Below, in pieces: positions 15,441 through 15,480 of a stretch of 15,480 nucleotides of DNA. Position 1 is the first letter of the stretch, and each line of letters opens with the position of its first letter. The stretch comes from Candidatus Woesearchaeota archaeon (GTDB lineage Archaea > Nanobdellota > Nanobdellia > Woesearchaeales > JAGVYJ01): NCBI GenBank assembly GCA_018303315.1, contig JAGVYJ010000025.1, positions 1-15,480 on the forward strand, written 5' to 3'. The notes under the pieces were generated by a model. It had not been told where the DNA came from, ran no database searches, and was given only the letters and a program-made list of their open reading frames with translations. Both the position numbers and the translations under genes were made by a program.

Positions 15441-15480
15441 AATGCAATACCTCTTTCCAGCCTCTGGGTGAGTGTCGCCG
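15433..15480 (-). CDS. Possible C-terminus of a minus-strand gene (partial)
   Basis: A minus-strand frame is open from the window edge to a TGA at 15433-15435, encoding 15 residues ending SPRGWKEVLHSI. It would converge on the DoxX-like gene with an eight-base overlap, like the other tail-to-tail pairs in this window. Fifteen open codons are weak evidence and no family can be named. Confidence 0.25.
   Translation of the reverse strand, partial: RRHSPRGWKEVLHSI

Overview
The window looks like a piece of an archaeal genome. Several intergenic gaps carry a TATA box (TTTATATA, TATATAAA, TTTATAAA) about 25-28 bases before an ATG, which fits leaderless archaeal transcripts. The start codons inside operons are coupled by ATGA-type overlaps. 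The large secreted proteins are full of N-X-S/T sequons and carry Cys-rich DCGGPC repeats and a thrombospondin-like motif of a kind I associate with DPANN archaea (Woesearchaeota, Diapherotrites and relatives). That taxon is an inference from style, not from a marker gene.

Layout. Positions 1-1014 hold the 3' end of a membrane-anchored Ig-like protein, overlapped by a small signal-anchored Ig-like protein. Positions 1047-8602 are a second plus-strand unit. It has its own TATA box, an unrecognised cytosolic protein (about 152-172 aa), a 910-aa single-pass surface protein with a Cys-rich stalk and a cytosolic helical domain, and a 1427-aa cadherin/Ig-repeat surface protein with a C-terminal anchor. 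A convergent minus-strand gene (8597-9274) encodes a soluble protein resembling the cytosolic domain of the 910-aa protein. It diverges from a plus-strand operon of a MoxR AAA+ ATPase, a DUF58 protein and a BatA-like membrane VWA protein (9356-12234). A minus-strand asparagine synthetase follows, overlapping the VWA gene tail to tail by 87 bases. It shares one TATA box with a 44-aa plus-strand ORF. The right end has a minus-strand rhomboid protease diverging from a DoxX-like multi-pass membrane protein.

How the genes may work together. MoxR + DUF58 + VWA is the core of bacterial Bat (aerotolerance) and related MoxR-VWA systems, where the AAA+ ATPase and VWA protein act at the membrane with a BatD-type partner. 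Here the BatD-like role seems to be split or duplicated. One copy of the helical domain is fused through a membrane segment to a glycosylated Cys-rich ectodomain; another is soluble and sits divergently next to MoxR. With the adjoining cadherin-like giant, this suggests a MoxR/VWA machine dedicated to assembling, gating or checking surface adhesins. That is the most interesting system in the window. The link is supported by local sequence resemblance and gene order, not by any experiment. No gene-free stretch longer than about 85 bases was found.
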